Shown here: one piece after another, positions 1 to 11,830 of the stretch
How the letters are laid out: every line of letters starts with the position of its first letter
Position numbering within the stretch: the first letter of the stretch is position 1
Assembly: GCF_026212465.1 (NCBI RefSeq)
Contig: NC_080060.1
Location: 17,365,797-17,429,796, forward strand
Length of the DNA stretch: 64,000 bases
Origin: Amaranthus tricolor
Lineage: Eukaryota > Streptophyta > Magnoliopsida > Caryophyllales > Amaranthaceae
Direction: 5' to 3'
Notes under the pieces: model-generated
Seen by the model: the letters and a program-made list of their open reading frames with translations, nothing else
What the model was told of the DNA's origin: nothing
The model's database searches: none
Translations under genes and position numbers: made by a program

Positions 1-662
1 CTACATAAACTCCTATATAAAGGGGACTTGTTTATTTTTCAATGGGCGTATGTATGGGACTTGGAGAATCCATACATGAGATATTAAAATTAACAAGAAA
101 TATTTTTGTTCCAAAAATTACCAATTAATTTATAATATTTTCTTGTGCAACTCTTTAATTTTATCTTTAGGAATTTATCCTTTGTAAAGGGTTTTTGAGA
201 GAATTTGTTTTACTAGACTTAGGTAAGTCTAGGGGAGAATTAGAGAAGCTTCGAGTGAAGCTAGAGAATTGGAAAAGCTTCGAGTGAAGCTAGAGAATTG
301 GAGAAGCTTCGAGTGAAGCTAGAGAATTTAGAATCTTCGAGTGAAGCAAAAAAAATTTGAGAAGCTTCGAGTGAAGCAAGAGAAAGAGAAAGAGAAGTTG
401 GCCTAGTTATGTGTATTTGTTTTATGTAATTGTAACTGATTGCCTAAAACAAATTGGAGAGTTTTAAAATCCCGAGGGGTCGTGGTTTTTCCTTCTATTT
501 AGGCCTAGACGGTTTCCACGTAAAATTGTGTTGTCTTCTTTTATTTTTTTCGCTTTAAGTTTAAGTTTTAATTCCTCAAAAACAGGTGAAAAACACTTAA
601 ACTTATCAAATAACAATTCACCCCCCTCTTGTTGTCGTTCACCATCTCTAACAGGTTCTACA
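1..662 (+). mobile_element. Partial SIRE-type Copia LTR (3' part)
   Basis: The sequence is the reverse complement of most of the solo LTR at 12543-13734. Shared blocks include the TATA-containing segment near position 10-25, the CTTC-rich leader, and the terminal block with a C6 run followed by TTGTTGT. It ends TTCTACA at 662, where Helitron coding sequence resumes. No primer binding site follows, so it is either a solo LTR or the 3' LTR of an element lying outside the window. The 5' part is beyond the window edge. Confidence 0.75.
246..378 (+). repeat. Minisatellite of about 29 bp inside the LTR
   Basis: Five copies of a unit built on AGCTTCGAGTGAAGCT start near 247, 276, 304, 332 and 363. 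Each unit is itself a small inverted repeat (AGCTTC/GAAGCT). The related solo LTR at 12.5-13.7 kb has only CTTC-rich sequence here and one recognisable GAAGC motif, so the array looks expanded in this copy. Confidence 0.85.
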
Positions 663-3600
663 ATGCACATAATATCCTCCACATAAATGTCTTTCCAGTT
701 CCACCCTATCTATACAGAAAAAATACACCTCCTTTACTGCTTTCAATGGCTATGGTAATTTCATCATATATCAAGGTTTGCTCTTTAGTCTTCCTTGGAA
801 GTAGCTCAAGCAATTCAGCTTTCAAGGAATCCTTGTCATAATTAAGCTCCTCTTAGATTAGCTTATTCTGACCATCTTTGACGAAAATATCACTTGGACA
901 CATCTCATGACATATATTCATCAAAGAGCTTCCGTTCTTTATGAGAATATCCTCATTATCACTAAAGGCATAACACTTCAATTGATCATCCGTGAGGTTC
1001 AAATCTATCATGTAAGTGTATTATTTTGATATATTATCAACAATATAATTTTACATTTTAAATAGAAAATATTGATAAAAAGACGGTGAATATATATTAC
1101 TTGGCATTTGTAATAAACTTCTTTGTTTAATTAACACATCTTCAGACAATAACTTCCATGTGTTATCCCACACATATTCTGGCCTTGATACATTACCGGA
1201 CATCAACAACATTGCAAATAAGTTCCTCAAATAGATTGTCGATCCCCAAAAACTTACTTAAGTGATTCCATCAATGTATTCCTTATCGTCATCAAGCAGG
1301 CCCATGGAATAGCAAGCATCCTTAAATGTAGGATGAATAATTCCATCAACAGTTCTGATATCTTCATATGATGTCGGGCCCTTGACAAAGCTAAGAAGTT
1401 TTCTTATATAATAACGTTCGCCACAGCCTGGTGCAACGTGATACAATCTTCCTATTGAGAATCTTCTTTTACGCGGAGTCCATACTTTCCTTTTTCTCTG
1501 CCATATGTAACTTCCTAGGAATTCACTGTATAGAAGATTTTGAGCATCATCGTATCATTTGTTACACTTTATCCAAGCCATGAACATTGATCTCTCATTC
1601 AACGGCCTTGACATTACATCATTGATTGTGTCATCATCATTGAACACAACAGTAAGCCTTTCTACTGATGGAGTACGATGATGAATCTCAAATCTTAAGA
1701 TGCGCCAAGAAGCTTCACTTGCGAACACATATCTACAATTATAGTATTCATGAATTTCATCAATTTGAACTAGATAAACCTCTATAATTCTGTTATGTTC
1801 CTTGTTGATGTACTTGAAGAGATAATTAATTGCGCGAGATTGGTTACACCATTTGACATTTATATGTACATTGTATTTCAAAATTAAAGATGGATTGTAT
1901 AGGACAACATATCTATTGTCCACTTCACTACCACTCTTGATTATAGTTACACTAATATCCAACCTCTTGTAACAGGGATAAACATCTCCATCGACAAATG
2001 TTTCTTCATTAAACCTTTTAAGAAAGTGTTTAGAACACATTCCATCGCGCATGCAAGGTGATCTTGAGTTTGACAATCCACACGGGCCATTAATCATCAA
2101 ATATGTCACCAAGGCATACAATGAAGGGTTCTTCTCCTTGTCAGGCATCTCGGCGGAGATAAACTTGTCAATATCAACTGGATTAGAAATCTTATCATCG
2201 CGGTGCAAGAACAATACTATATGTGCATGCAGAAGTCCTCTTTTTTGGAATTCAATACTATATACCACTGCAAGAAAATCAAATATAAATTAAAATACAT
2301 CAAAAATTAATATGAACACTTAAAAAGGATTAATTTGGATTATAACTTACATACAATTACTCTTCCAAACCAATTTTCTTTCTTCAGATCGTTAACCATA
2401 TTGTCCAACATCATTTTAAAAACTCGAGATAGTATATATGGCCGATCATCTGGACGCAAACCTCTAGAGGTGACAAAAGGGTAATCTCAGGCCACTTTGA
2501 GTTACACGTAAATGAAATAAATACATCTAGATACCCATATGTCTTTCATATATCCATAGCATCGTGATATATTTCAGTCATAAACCGCAGACTCTCGAGA
2601 TATGTAGATGGTAAGATCATACGTCTACTAATTATGTTAGAAGGGCCATCGAAATTGATACAGCACCTTGAAGATTCACATATTTGTCAGCCGTAAGAAC
2701 ATTTTGATTCCTTCTTATTGATAAAAGTCTTTCAGACTCTATCATTGTCTATCCATCGACCAAAAATTGATGGAACAATTTACCAGAATGTAAAATAGCA
2801 TTAGCTTCGTCCTTTCTATCCATTATTCGATACGAAAACCACTCCCTCATTGTTAACTATAATTGCTTCTTTACAGTTGTCGGAATAAGTTTGGCAGTTA
2901 GACCACTTGCGTCCAATTCAACCCCTTTATGAGATATATTCAATCTCTAACAATCCTCACCTCGGGGGAATTTTGAAGCGCAAGATAATTGTTGAAATTT
3001 CAGTGTCAACGATGTATAGTTGTTGAAATTTCGCTGAAGTTGATCCATCTGGAAGTAAGCTACCAATTCTATGTCATGTTTGCCCTCGAACTCGAAATAC
3101 ATATGGCCCACGACCCATATTCAAGGTTTTATCAATTTTTTCACCCATAGAAGTAAAAGCAAACATCATGTTATATTTTTTAATGCATTCCATAAAGTGT
3201 TTACTTTGCATGTCATGACCATGCATAAGATAAGAGTAATTGTGGAGGTTCTTATAGCTCGGGAAGTGCAATTTTCCCTTTTCTGCAACACAATTAGAAA
3301 CTGGGTGAATTGCTTTTAAGCCTCTTATCCTTTATTTCAAGGTTCCACATAGTTGCACTGCACTCTTCACACCAAAATGTTTGATCTCCAATATTCATAT
3401 ACCCTGTCATAAATGATTACTAACTATTAGTATATGTTTATTTAGAATAAAATTATTTTAAGTTACAATTAACCTTTAAAATGATTAAGATGGTCAGCAT
3501 CTATAAAAAAAAGTTGAATCAGGTACTTCTTTAATATAACTAATTTCCACAAAGGTATATTAACACATATAATAAAACTATTTTATACCTGTTTTACCTT

Positions 3601-4519
3601 TTCCTATGATACAACCATTTGGAAACGCTTCATATCTAGATCGCGCACTATAATAAATGGAATATTTAATGTATTAGTCACACATATAGTAGTAACACAT
3701 TTTAAATATATCAATTTTTTAATTAATATTAATGTTATAAAATTGTTATTAGATGATGACCTTCACCTAAATTTCGAGAAACATCTTGGATAGTGGAGGA
3801 TTTTGTCGTAACTGCCTTTATTGGTTCATTTACTGAATTTGAAGGATCTGATATGGAGTTTGAAAAAGCAGCCGAGCTACAATTGAATTGGCTACTTGAA
3901 TTGATTTTTTGTCGACATACAACTGTAAAAAACATTAAATACATTATATAACCTTAAACGTAATCATCATATATAAAGATACTCAAAATAAATTATTTAG
4001 TAAATTGAACATTCTTGAATGGAAGACAAACCATTTGTAAGGTCTCTAAAAGGCATCTGTGGTGTAGATCCTGTACTCGGTTTATTTTGTAATGATGTCT
4101 CACCTGTAACAAACAAAATTTCGAAATAACTGATACTTTAAATCACATTATTTATTACATAATTTAGTGATTTAAATATACAAATAAAAAATAAGTCACC
4201 AATGTTTGTAGACCTAATTGATTTCCTTAACTGTTTATTTTTAATTATTTTCATAATATTAGACCTCGCAGTCTTTGAGTTTTCTCGAAAAATCTCATCA
4301 TTTATAACTGAAGGCTCCGTTATTGATTGAAATTAAAGATAGTTATATTCTTATAATAAACTTCAACTTTAAAAAATATTCAATTAAAAAGTTATCAATC
4401 AAAAAATAATATTCAATGAGAAATAAACAAAAGTTACCTATATTTGGGCTTAACATCTTCATACTATTGTTTTTGCAAGGTCTTCCTCTACAACGCTTCG
4501 GTGAATTAACATCTTGCAT
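663..4519 (-). pseudogene. Helitron Rep/helicase, truncated
   Basis: Rolling-circle replicase plus Pif1-type helicase of a Helitron. The likely start is the ATG at 4519, opening a short exon with an AT-hook-like RCRGRP motif. Small exons follow near 4200-4310, 4025-4115 and 3760-3925; one contains PFRDLTN, typical of the plant Helitron N terminus. The conserved N-terminal domain runs from about 3400 to 1560: FWCEECSATMWN, then MFAFTSMG, GPYVFRVRGQ, HRIGSLLP, FISFTCNSKWPEITL, the HUH motif in EFQKRGLLHAHIV, and the tyrosine motif YLFKYINKEH. The RYYIRKLLSFVKGP and LLDDDKEYID block lies at 1258-1446. The helicase P-loop GGTGKTFMW is near 675-705, directly preceded by an in-frame stop. Several frames are broken. 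Coding stops at 663 where an LTR is inserted, so the rest of the helicase is missing. The family is certain from motif order; exon edges are approximate. Confidence 0.85.
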
Positions 4520-4731
4520 ACTAAATTAAATGTTGATATTAGTTTGTTATAGAATATAAAATTTAAGATAAATTAAAAACAATATATAATATGTAATAAT
4601 ACAATATAATCTAAAAAATACTCTCTTCAATTCAGGGCAATGAAAATAAGATCTAACTAGTGCAACGGATAGCGTGCCACGAATATCAAAACATCTAATT
4701 TTTGACTTATAAATAAATCATTACTCCCTCC
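663..4731 (-). mobile_element. Helitron remnant
   Basis: This block carries a plant Helitron replicase/helicase reading on the minus strand (see the gene entry). Beyond its start codon, near 4655-4700, lies minus-strand sequence of the type often seen near Helitron 5' ends (CGTGGCACGC followed by ACTAGTT). The 5' terminus is not resolved because the mariner element begins at 4734. The helicase side is cut by the LTR ending at 662. Element boundaries are inferred. Confidence 0.7.
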
Positions 4732-5296
4732 GTTCCTATTTGATCTTCCTATTTAGGTATTTCACAAAGATTAAGAAAAAGAGAATATTTGGTGGTAGTG
4801 GGTATTATTTTAATTATATAATAGTGAGAAGTAATGATTGTATTGGAATAATGAGAGAGCAATTAATTGTAGATATAATTAAATAATCAAAAAAAAATCT
4901 GATTTTATTGTAGAGAGAGAAATTACATGGAGGGAAAGTAACCACTTTCCAAATTGGGAAAGTTTCCATTTTTGTTTCTAAAAAAAAAGGAGGGAACTGT
5001 AATCACAAAGTTTACATTTTATTGTAGAGAGAGCAAAATATGTCCTTGCATTGGCCAAATTAGAAATACATGGATTACTAAAATGAATAATTACAAGTAC
5101 AATCTCCAAAATATGACCTTACAAATTCCTAATCATCTTATTTAAGCTGCTGATTTAAGGCTTCAAGCATAAAAATCAAAACAGCAGCCTCACAGTACAT
5201 GGATTACTTTGTCCAGCCACGATATTAACCCAAACAGCAGCCTCACAGTACCAAAAACAACTGTCCAGCAACCTCATTTGCATCATTAGCCTTGTA

Positions 5297-6817
5297 ATGG
5301 CTTCAAATGATGACGATGAGCTACCGGGGGCTTGGTATTTTGGATCAAATGCATATGATTCACAGTCAAGCTCCAATTCTGACGAGGAACGACAAGAAAT
5401 TGATGCACAACAAATAGAATAGCAAGATCAACGTAAACCAAGGCTTACAAACGAGTTGAGGCATCTCATTTTACATGAAATGTTGTCACTTAAAGTAAGT
5501 GACACACTCCCACATGGTACATTCGTACGAATAGCAAACAAATACGGTTACACACCAAGATCAATTCGAAACTTATGGAAACGTGCAATTGAAACCAAAG
5601 AAGAAAACAAGCCTTATGTTGTCGATTCAAAGTACAAGAATTGTGGATGAAAAAGAGTTCAAGTGCCACCAAACGTACTTGAATCAAAAGCAATGGGTGA
5701 ACGTACATGCATAAGAGATGTTGCAACATGTTTAGACTTGGCACCAACAAAGGTTTGGCGATTGATACGAAGGGGGGAGATTAAGGCACATTCAAATCCA
5801 TTACACCCTTATTTAACGGATGCAAACAAGGCGAGAAGGGTTGAGTGGATTTTAAGTCTCATTCAAGAAGATACAATTCATCATCATCCAATGTATAAAG
5901 GTATGTATGACTTCATACATATTGATGAAAAATGGTTTTACTTAACCAAGAAGACACAAAGAATTTATCTAGCACACAAAGAAAAAATTCCATATAGGGC
6001 GAAAAAGTCATCAAAATTCATTCCAAAAGCCATGTTTTTAGGTGCGGTTGCAAGGCCTAAATGGAATCAATATGGCCAATGCACATTTGATGGGAAAATC
6101 GGAATTTTCCCTTTCGTAAGTAGGGTTGCAGCACAAAGAAATTCAATTAACCGTCCAAGGGGGTCTATAGAAATTAAACCAACTGATTCGGTTACTCAGG
6201 AAGTTTATAGGAGCATGCTCATAGAACAATTAATTCCAGCAATTCTTAGAAAATGGCCAAGTGATGGTCCATCGATAATTTTCATCCAACAAGATAATGC
6301 AAGGGTTCACATAACAAATGATGATCCAATTTGGCAACAAAACAACAGGCAAGGGGCTTTTACATTCATTCTAACTCAACAACCACCAAATAGTCCCGAT
6401 TGTAAAATATTAGATTTGAGTTTTTTTAGGAGCATACAATCACTTATGCATAAGAAAATTCCAAAGAACATGAAAGAGTTAATAAAAGCAGTGGAAGATG
6501 CATTCGAAGAGTTACATCCAAAGACTTTAACCAATGTTTGGATTTCATTACAACACCACTTAAATGAAATCCTAAAGGTTAAAGGGTCTAATGACTATGT
6601 TCAGCCACACCTAGGGAAGAAAGTTCAAGAAGACAATGGAAAGTTACAAATACAAGTGCGAGTACCATCACAATTGGTTAGGGAATGTGTACGTTTCCTT
6701 AACCCAAGCACAAATCAGCAAGGCACACAAACAGAAAATGAAGATGCTGCACAACATAATCAACAAATACTTGAAGCATATGATAAAGCAGTGGAAGAAT
6801 CTCAAAGATTATTATAA
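5297..6817 (+). pseudogene. Mariner-like transposase (two in-frame stops)
   Basis: Cut-and-paste transposase of the plant mariner group. From the ATG at 5297 one frame runs 506 codons to the stop at 6817, broken only by TAG at 5420 and TGA at 5648. The N-terminal half has the helix-turn-helix segment (GTFVRIANKYGYTPRSIRNL). The catalytic domain shows HIDEKWF (first Asp, near 5917), FIQQDNARVH (second Asp, near 6285) and NSPDCKILDLSFF (third Asp). Thirty-nine residues separate the second and third Asp, which defines the DD39D class. The third motif differs slightly from the usual SPDLNxLDLGFF. The C terminus is Gln/Glu-rich. Length matches the family norm of about 500 residues. The stops make it inactive as read, unless the second ORF (5663-6817) is translated separately, which would lack the DNA-binding part. 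Confidence 0.92.
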
Positions 6818-7343
6818 ATTACAGCCCCTCAGTTTATTTTTTATCATCATCAAAATTGTTTCTATAAAACTTAGGAGCAACTAATTATGAAATCAACATC
6901 AAAATGGAAATTTAAGGTCATGCATATGTATTTACGTCATTATATAATGATCATTTCAGTTTTTTTGCCCCCTGATTCATCATTGAGGTCTTTGAACCTC
7001 TCAGCTTTTTAAAATTTCAACAAGAAATGACGCAAATTACTGTACATGAATAAAAAAATCATATGATGCGTCGATTGTACACAATTGCTACTCAACCAAG
7101 TAATTATAGATAATTTTTCAGATTTTAAGTCAAGTAATTGCATAAACACATCACAGTGGTTTTTCCAAAAATTTTAAGAACAGACTTCCAAAAAAATAAG
7201 ACGAAATCAAAAAGTTTTAGAACAAATCCAACATCAAACATCACAAAATCAAACAAATCCAACAGCAAACATCACCAGCACTTATCATGAGTGTACAATT
7301 CAAAGGAAATTCAAGAAAAAATTACATAATTCACGTGCGTTTT

Positions 7344-7739
7344 TTAGGGTTTTTTTTTACCCCTTGAAGCAATAACTTCCTCAGGAGTGTCAGGGACAAC
7401 CAAATTAACTTGGTCTTCATGAATCTTAGATGGAGTTGAAGGATTAACATGAGATGGAGACTCCAAATAATACTCAAGAACACTTTGTGGTAATTCTTCT
7501 TCAACATTAGGAGAAGGAGTAGAATCACGAAACCTAGATGTAGCATCATCCTCCATCGCCTTTTGATATGCCTCAAGATCTTTTTTAGTCCATTTAAGAA
7601 TTTCATTTGAATAAGAGTGTGACCTCCCATTAATGGAACAAGAACAAAATTCTCCACGGTCACACAAACCGTCATAAAGGTATGATGGTATGGTCGAATC
7701 ACTCTTAGATTCGACAGATTCGACGGTTGTCATGGACAA
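7344..7739 (-). CDS. Unrecognised 131-residue ORF antisense within the mariner element
   Basis: A complete open frame on the strand opposite the transposase, near the right end of the mariner element. The protein starts MSMTTVESVESKSD, is Ser/Glu/Asp-rich, and has a central WTKKDLEAYQKAMEDDA segment that could be helical, followed by Pro/Ser-rich acidic sequence and a basic tail (RGKKKP). No known domain is recognised. About 450 bp of T/C-rich sequence on its 5' side (7740-8190) could be its promoter and leader. It could be a second element gene, a captured host exon, or chance. The residue composition looks protein-like rather than random AT-rich translation. Confidence 0.45.
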   Translation of the reverse strand: MSMTTVESVESKSDSTIPSYLYDGLCDRGEFCSCSINGRSHSYSNEILKWTKKDLEAYQKAMEDDATSRFRDSTPSPNVEEELPQSVLEYYLESPSHVNPSTPSKIHEDQVNLVVPDTPEEVIASRGKKKP

Positions 7740-8196
7740 ACAAAAGCTTCAAACAGTAACAATGGAAGTCGAAGAAGAAAGCAAAACAGAGGGCTTGAAA
7801 AAATCAAACTCAACCAAAATTCACAAAACGAACATCAAAATGAAGACCAAATTCCGATCTACATTTTAATGCAGTAAAAATGGAGTAAAAATGAGGAATG
7901 AACAGGGGATAAAAGCTAAGAAAGCCATGGAAGAAACTCAAAGAAGAGAGAGAAAGCAACGACTTCTTTTGGGAGAGGAAGCAGAATATATTCATGACCT
8001 TAAATGACACACGCTGATCCCAAGGGGAGTAAAAGAATCCAAGGGTTAAAATAGAATTATTTAGGGTAAAAGAGGGTATTTGAGGGGTATAAATGGGAAA
8101 ATAACTTTTCAAAAATGAAAAGTATTCTAAAGTGGAAAAACTTATGGAACTACCCGTTTTAGTAAGGTGGAAAAACAAAAAGAAACGGAGGGAGTA

Positions 8197-8683
8197 TTAA
8201 ATTTAAAATTTAAAATATTCATTAGTTTCTTCAATCCTTTATAACCGTTTTCGTTATCAATAGTCTCTTTCTTCTCCATTTTTCAAACACATGCACTATG
8301 TAATTAGTCCATTAGTAACACATAAGGGTATTAATGTTATTATAACGAATTGCTGGTCAACAAACAAATAATAACCAAAAAATACAAATAAATTCATATT
8401 TATTAATATTGATATATTATCAATATATTTCTTTTGTTTTTTATTTGTGAAACTAACCATTTTGATTTTTGACACACATATTGAGGAATATATTATAAAT
8501 TATTTGCCAATGAAAGTCTTAAAGTTTAGGTTCTTTAAGCTGTAAGTCGCAAAAATTAATACATGATGAATAGAAAAATTAATCAAAATAAATTAAATTA
8601 AATCAAAACAACCTTGTTTTTCTTTATACTCCTAATTGATTAAAATTTTTAGCTTATATGTTTATTTATATTCTCTATTATCT
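8197..8683. other. AT-rich spacer, no feature recognised
   Basis: AT-rich sequence between the mariner right end and the hAT-like foldback. No coding or terminal motif is seen; it may be remaining Helitron or pre-insertion DNA. Confidence 0.5.
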
Positions 8684-10134
8684 AGGGCTGGCAAAAGCTG
8701 ACCCGACCTGCTAACCTGATCTGAAACCGACCCAAAATTAACGGGTTTGGGTTTAGATTTTTGACCCAATTAATTAAATGGGTCAACCCGACCTGATCTG
8801 TTTATTAAATGGGTTAGGTTCAGGTTGAATATTTAAACCCGAAAAAAACTTGTTTAACCCATTTATTAAATGGGTCAATTAGGTCAGGTCGACCCATATT
8901 TAACCCATTTAATAACCCAATGAAAATTTTAAATAAATTAATAAACTCATAAATAGGGGTGTCAAACAGGTCGGGTTGGGTCATTTTCAGGTTCGGGTCA
9001 TATATAAATGGGTCAATAGACCCTTCACCTGAACCTGACCCATTTAATTAAATGGGTCAAAAATTGAAACCCCGACCTGATCTGTAGCAGGTCGGGTCAA
9101 CCTGCTAATGACCCATTTAACCTGCTAATTAAATAGGTTATTAAACCCACATATTTCAGGTCATTTGACCCATTTGACCCATCTGACCCAAATATTATAT
9201 TCACATTTCATAATGAAATTAAACATGCTTCAAAGTCCAAAACATATGAATCTTGCAAAAATTGGGTCATGAAACCAAAAAATGAAGTAAATAAAGAGAA
9301 TAAGTATAGAATAATAGGAAGAAAGAATTGAGATTTAATGAGGATATGAAATCAAAAACAAGATGCAAATTACCAGTTTTGTGAAAATAAAACCCAAACA
9401 AAGTTGAAAAAATCGAACCCTAAATAACACAAAAATCAAAGATGGCATTAAGAACAATGAAAATAGCAGTAATAGCAATGAGCATTAAAATCAAACACAA
9501 AAAAATCAAAAAAATCCAACACAATCCAAATCAGAAAAATAAAATCGATCAAAAAAAATCAGAAAAATCGGACAACAAAGAAATAATACTTACCTTGCCA
9601 CAGAGAAGATGAAGGAGAAGGTGTAGGCGCTGAGGAACAGAGAATAGAAAAGGAAGGAGAAGGTGTAGGGCTGTAGGCGCTGAGGAACAGAGAATTGAAA
9701 AAGGAAGGAGATGAGGAACAGTCACAGAGGAGCTGAGGAGCCGCACAAATTTTTAGGGTTTATGAGAATATGAGAATATGAGGAGGCGCACAAATGTCTG
9801 TATCAGCTTATGAGAATATGGGTCTTATCTCTTATGACTTTATTAGCTTATTTGGGTTAATAAATTTCTAGTCATCATCTTTATGATTTATGAGTTTATT
9901 AATTTATTTAAAATTTTCATTGGGTTATTAAATGGGTTAAATATGGGTCGACCTGACCTAATTGACCCATTTAATAAATGGGTTAAACAAGTTTTTTTCG
10001 GGTTTAAATATTCAACCTGAACCTAACCCATTTAATAAACAGATCAGGTCGGGTTGACCCATTTAATTAATTGGGTCAAAAATCTAAACCCAAACCCGTT
10101 AATTTTGGGTCGGTTTCAGATCAGGTTATCCATG
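8684..10134. mobile_element. hAT-like foldback element with arms of about 250 bp
   Basis: The left arm (about 8700-8953) and right arm (about 9889-10127) are long inverted repeats rich in GGGTCA/TGACCC motifs. The left edge reads TAGGGCTGGCAAAAGCTGACC, a hAT-style terminus, but the matching right terminus is missing. At 8954 a second TAGGGGTGTCAAAC terminus begins another block of the same motif family (8954-9195), so a related element seems nested inside. No transposase is present. Confidence 0.6.
9605..9725. repeat. Tandem duplication of about 60 bp
   Basis: Two adjacent near-identical copies of a purine-rich block containing GGAGAAGGTGTAGG, GCGCTGAGGAACAGAGAAT and an A-run followed by GGAAGGAG. 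They lie inside the hAT-like foldback element. No coding role is evident. Confidence 0.7.
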
Positions 10135-10473
10135 ATGTGTCATACAAAATAAGTTTCAAGTAAAAGAAAATTAAAAATATACATAATACTTATAGATGTT
10201 CTAAACCAATCGAAAATCAAAGAGTACTAAAAACTCAAGGTAATGAGTAATATTTAGTAAAAAGCTATAAATTACCTACCCACAACACTTACCAAAGTGC
10301 ATGCATTCCATTTTCCAATGGTTTAGGGAAAATTAATAACTTAAAAAAAAAGGAATTTTCAATTCAATGCTGATCAATTCATGTCTAATAGAAGTTGCAC
10401 TAAATGAGAGCTCTTTGTTTTCTATAATTAAGTTGTATAATAAAAAATAAATTTTTATTGTTGTACATAATAA
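10135..10473. other. AT-rich spacer, no feature recognised
   Basis: Low-complexity AT-rich DNA between two non-autonomous elements. Nothing recognisable. Confidence 0.5.
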
Positions 10474-10694
10474 AGGGCTATTTGGTTGGGTGTAATAATC
10501 ACAGAGAAAGGGAATGGATAGAACCAATTCTCTTTATTGTTGTTTGATTGTCACTTTTTATCATTCTCTTTCCCCTTTTTTTTGGGTTTACCCAATTTTG
10601 GGCCACACACATTCCCCACAGTTCCTAAAACTTTTCCATTTTCATTCCCCACTTCATTACCCATCTCTTTCTCTCTCTCTCCTCTCAAACCCTA

Positions 10695-10736
<42 letters not shown>

Positions 10737-10855
10737 TATAGTAATAATAATTCTAAAAAGAAAAAAAATTTAGAAATTTAAAAATAAAAAAAATAAAAAT
10801 AACTCCCCACTCCATTACCCATCACTTTCTCTCTCTCCTCTCAAACCCTAATAAT

Positions 10856-10894
<39 letters not shown>

Positions 10895-11623
10895 TATAGT
10901 AATAATAATTCAAAAAAAAAATTCAAAAATTTAAAAAAAAAAAACTCCCCATTAACAAATAACTTCTCATTTCTCCCTCTAAATCTTATAACTAACCTCA
11001 CTTATCTATTATAAATTAAACCAATTACCCTTAATTCATTCACATTAGTACTCACACTTTCTTTTTCTCCTACAAATTACTTCATCCATCTTCCAATTGC
11101 TTAAAATTTAATCAAGAAAAGGCAAGATTTTGATATTAAAGGTATAATTTTGAATTAGGTGTTGTTCACAAACTACTACTTTTGGCATGAACTTTATCTA
11201 GAAAGGACTATTGGCAAAGACTTGGGTCTTACTAGAACACTTTTGGTATGAATTTTGATCTAGAAACAAGTGATTATTTGGATTTATAATCAATGGAGCT
11301 AGAAAGATATTATTTAGAGTTATGTTTTTTTTCTTCATATTACAGGAAAAGATGATACAGGTTAATGATATTTTATTTAAATAAGTTTTTCAAGTTTATC
11401 ATATAATAACTAGTTATTTATGGAAAAAATATAAAAGAATTCAAAAACTCATAATTTGAAACCTTAACATGAACCAAACAGTCACAAAGGGAATTAATGA
11501 GCAGTTCATTCCGTTTCATGAACACAGCCAAACGACTAGGCTAAATTAGGGGAATCCATTCCTTTCTCCTTCATTCCCTTTCCTCATTCCATTCCGATTC
11601 CTTTGTGCGAACCAAACGACCCC
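10474..11623. mobile_element. Non-autonomous Harbinger-like element
   Basis: The left end AGGGCTATTTGGTTGGG and the right end CGAACCAAACGACCCC are imperfect inverted repeats of the GGG...TTTGGTT type, flanked by TAA-like triplets (10471-10473 and 11624-11626). Subterminal blocks GGGAATGG/CCATTCC repeat on both sides. The interior holds only simple repeats and a duplication, with no transposase. Confidence 0.6.
10646..10946. repeat. Tandem duplication of about 150 bp with (AAT)n tracts
   Basis: The block CCCCACTTCATTACCCATC, a CT-rich tract, CAAACCCTAA, an (AAT)n run, AATATAGTAATAATAATTC and an A-rich tail occurs twice in succession (about 10646-10804 and 10805-10946). Each copy has its own AAT microsatellite of about 30-40 bp. 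Confidence 0.85.
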
Positions 11624-11631
11624 TAAATATA

Positions 11632-11830
11632 CTTCCTCCAATTCTTTTCAGTTGTCTCTTAGTTTTCTGACACTATTCATCGATCACTCTTAACTTGTAT
11701 TTTATTCTTAAAATCTAGACGTCAAAATATAGTCAAGTTAAAATATAATTAAGTGAGATCTTATTTGATTCGTACTAATGTAAAGTTTATCAATACTAAC
11801 TTTTTTAAAATTTTTGTCTATACATAATTA
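11632..11830. mobile_element. Stowaway-like MITE, 3' degenerate
   Basis: It begins CTTCCTCCAATTCTTTTCAG after TA. It shares internal sequence (CACTCTTAACTTGTATTTTA and GATCTT..TTGATTCGT) with the MITEs at 13902, 39255 and 40213. No matching right terminus is found, so it is probably truncated. Confidence 0.55.

Larger units (their letters stand above)
4734..8194 (+). mobile_element. Mariner-like element (plant DD39D type) with both TIRs
   Basis: The left end reads CTCCCTCCGTTCCTATTTG and the right end is its inverse (AAACGGAGGGAG). Both are flanked by TA (4732-4733 and 8195-8196), the mariner/Stowaway target duplication. At 3461 bp the length fits an autonomous plant mariner-like element. 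It holds a transposase gene on the plus strand and a separate open frame on the minus strand. It inserted at the edge of the Helitron remnant. Confidence 0.92.

Noticed and set aside
2051..2293. 80-residue plus-strand frame
   Set aside because: Antisense to the Helitron HUH domain, which has clear motifs on the minus strand.
7810..8178. 122-residue minus-strand frame near the mariner right end
   Set aside because: Phe/Ser/Leu-rich translation of a T/C-rich leader-like region running into the terminal repeat. Better explained as non-coding upstream DNA.
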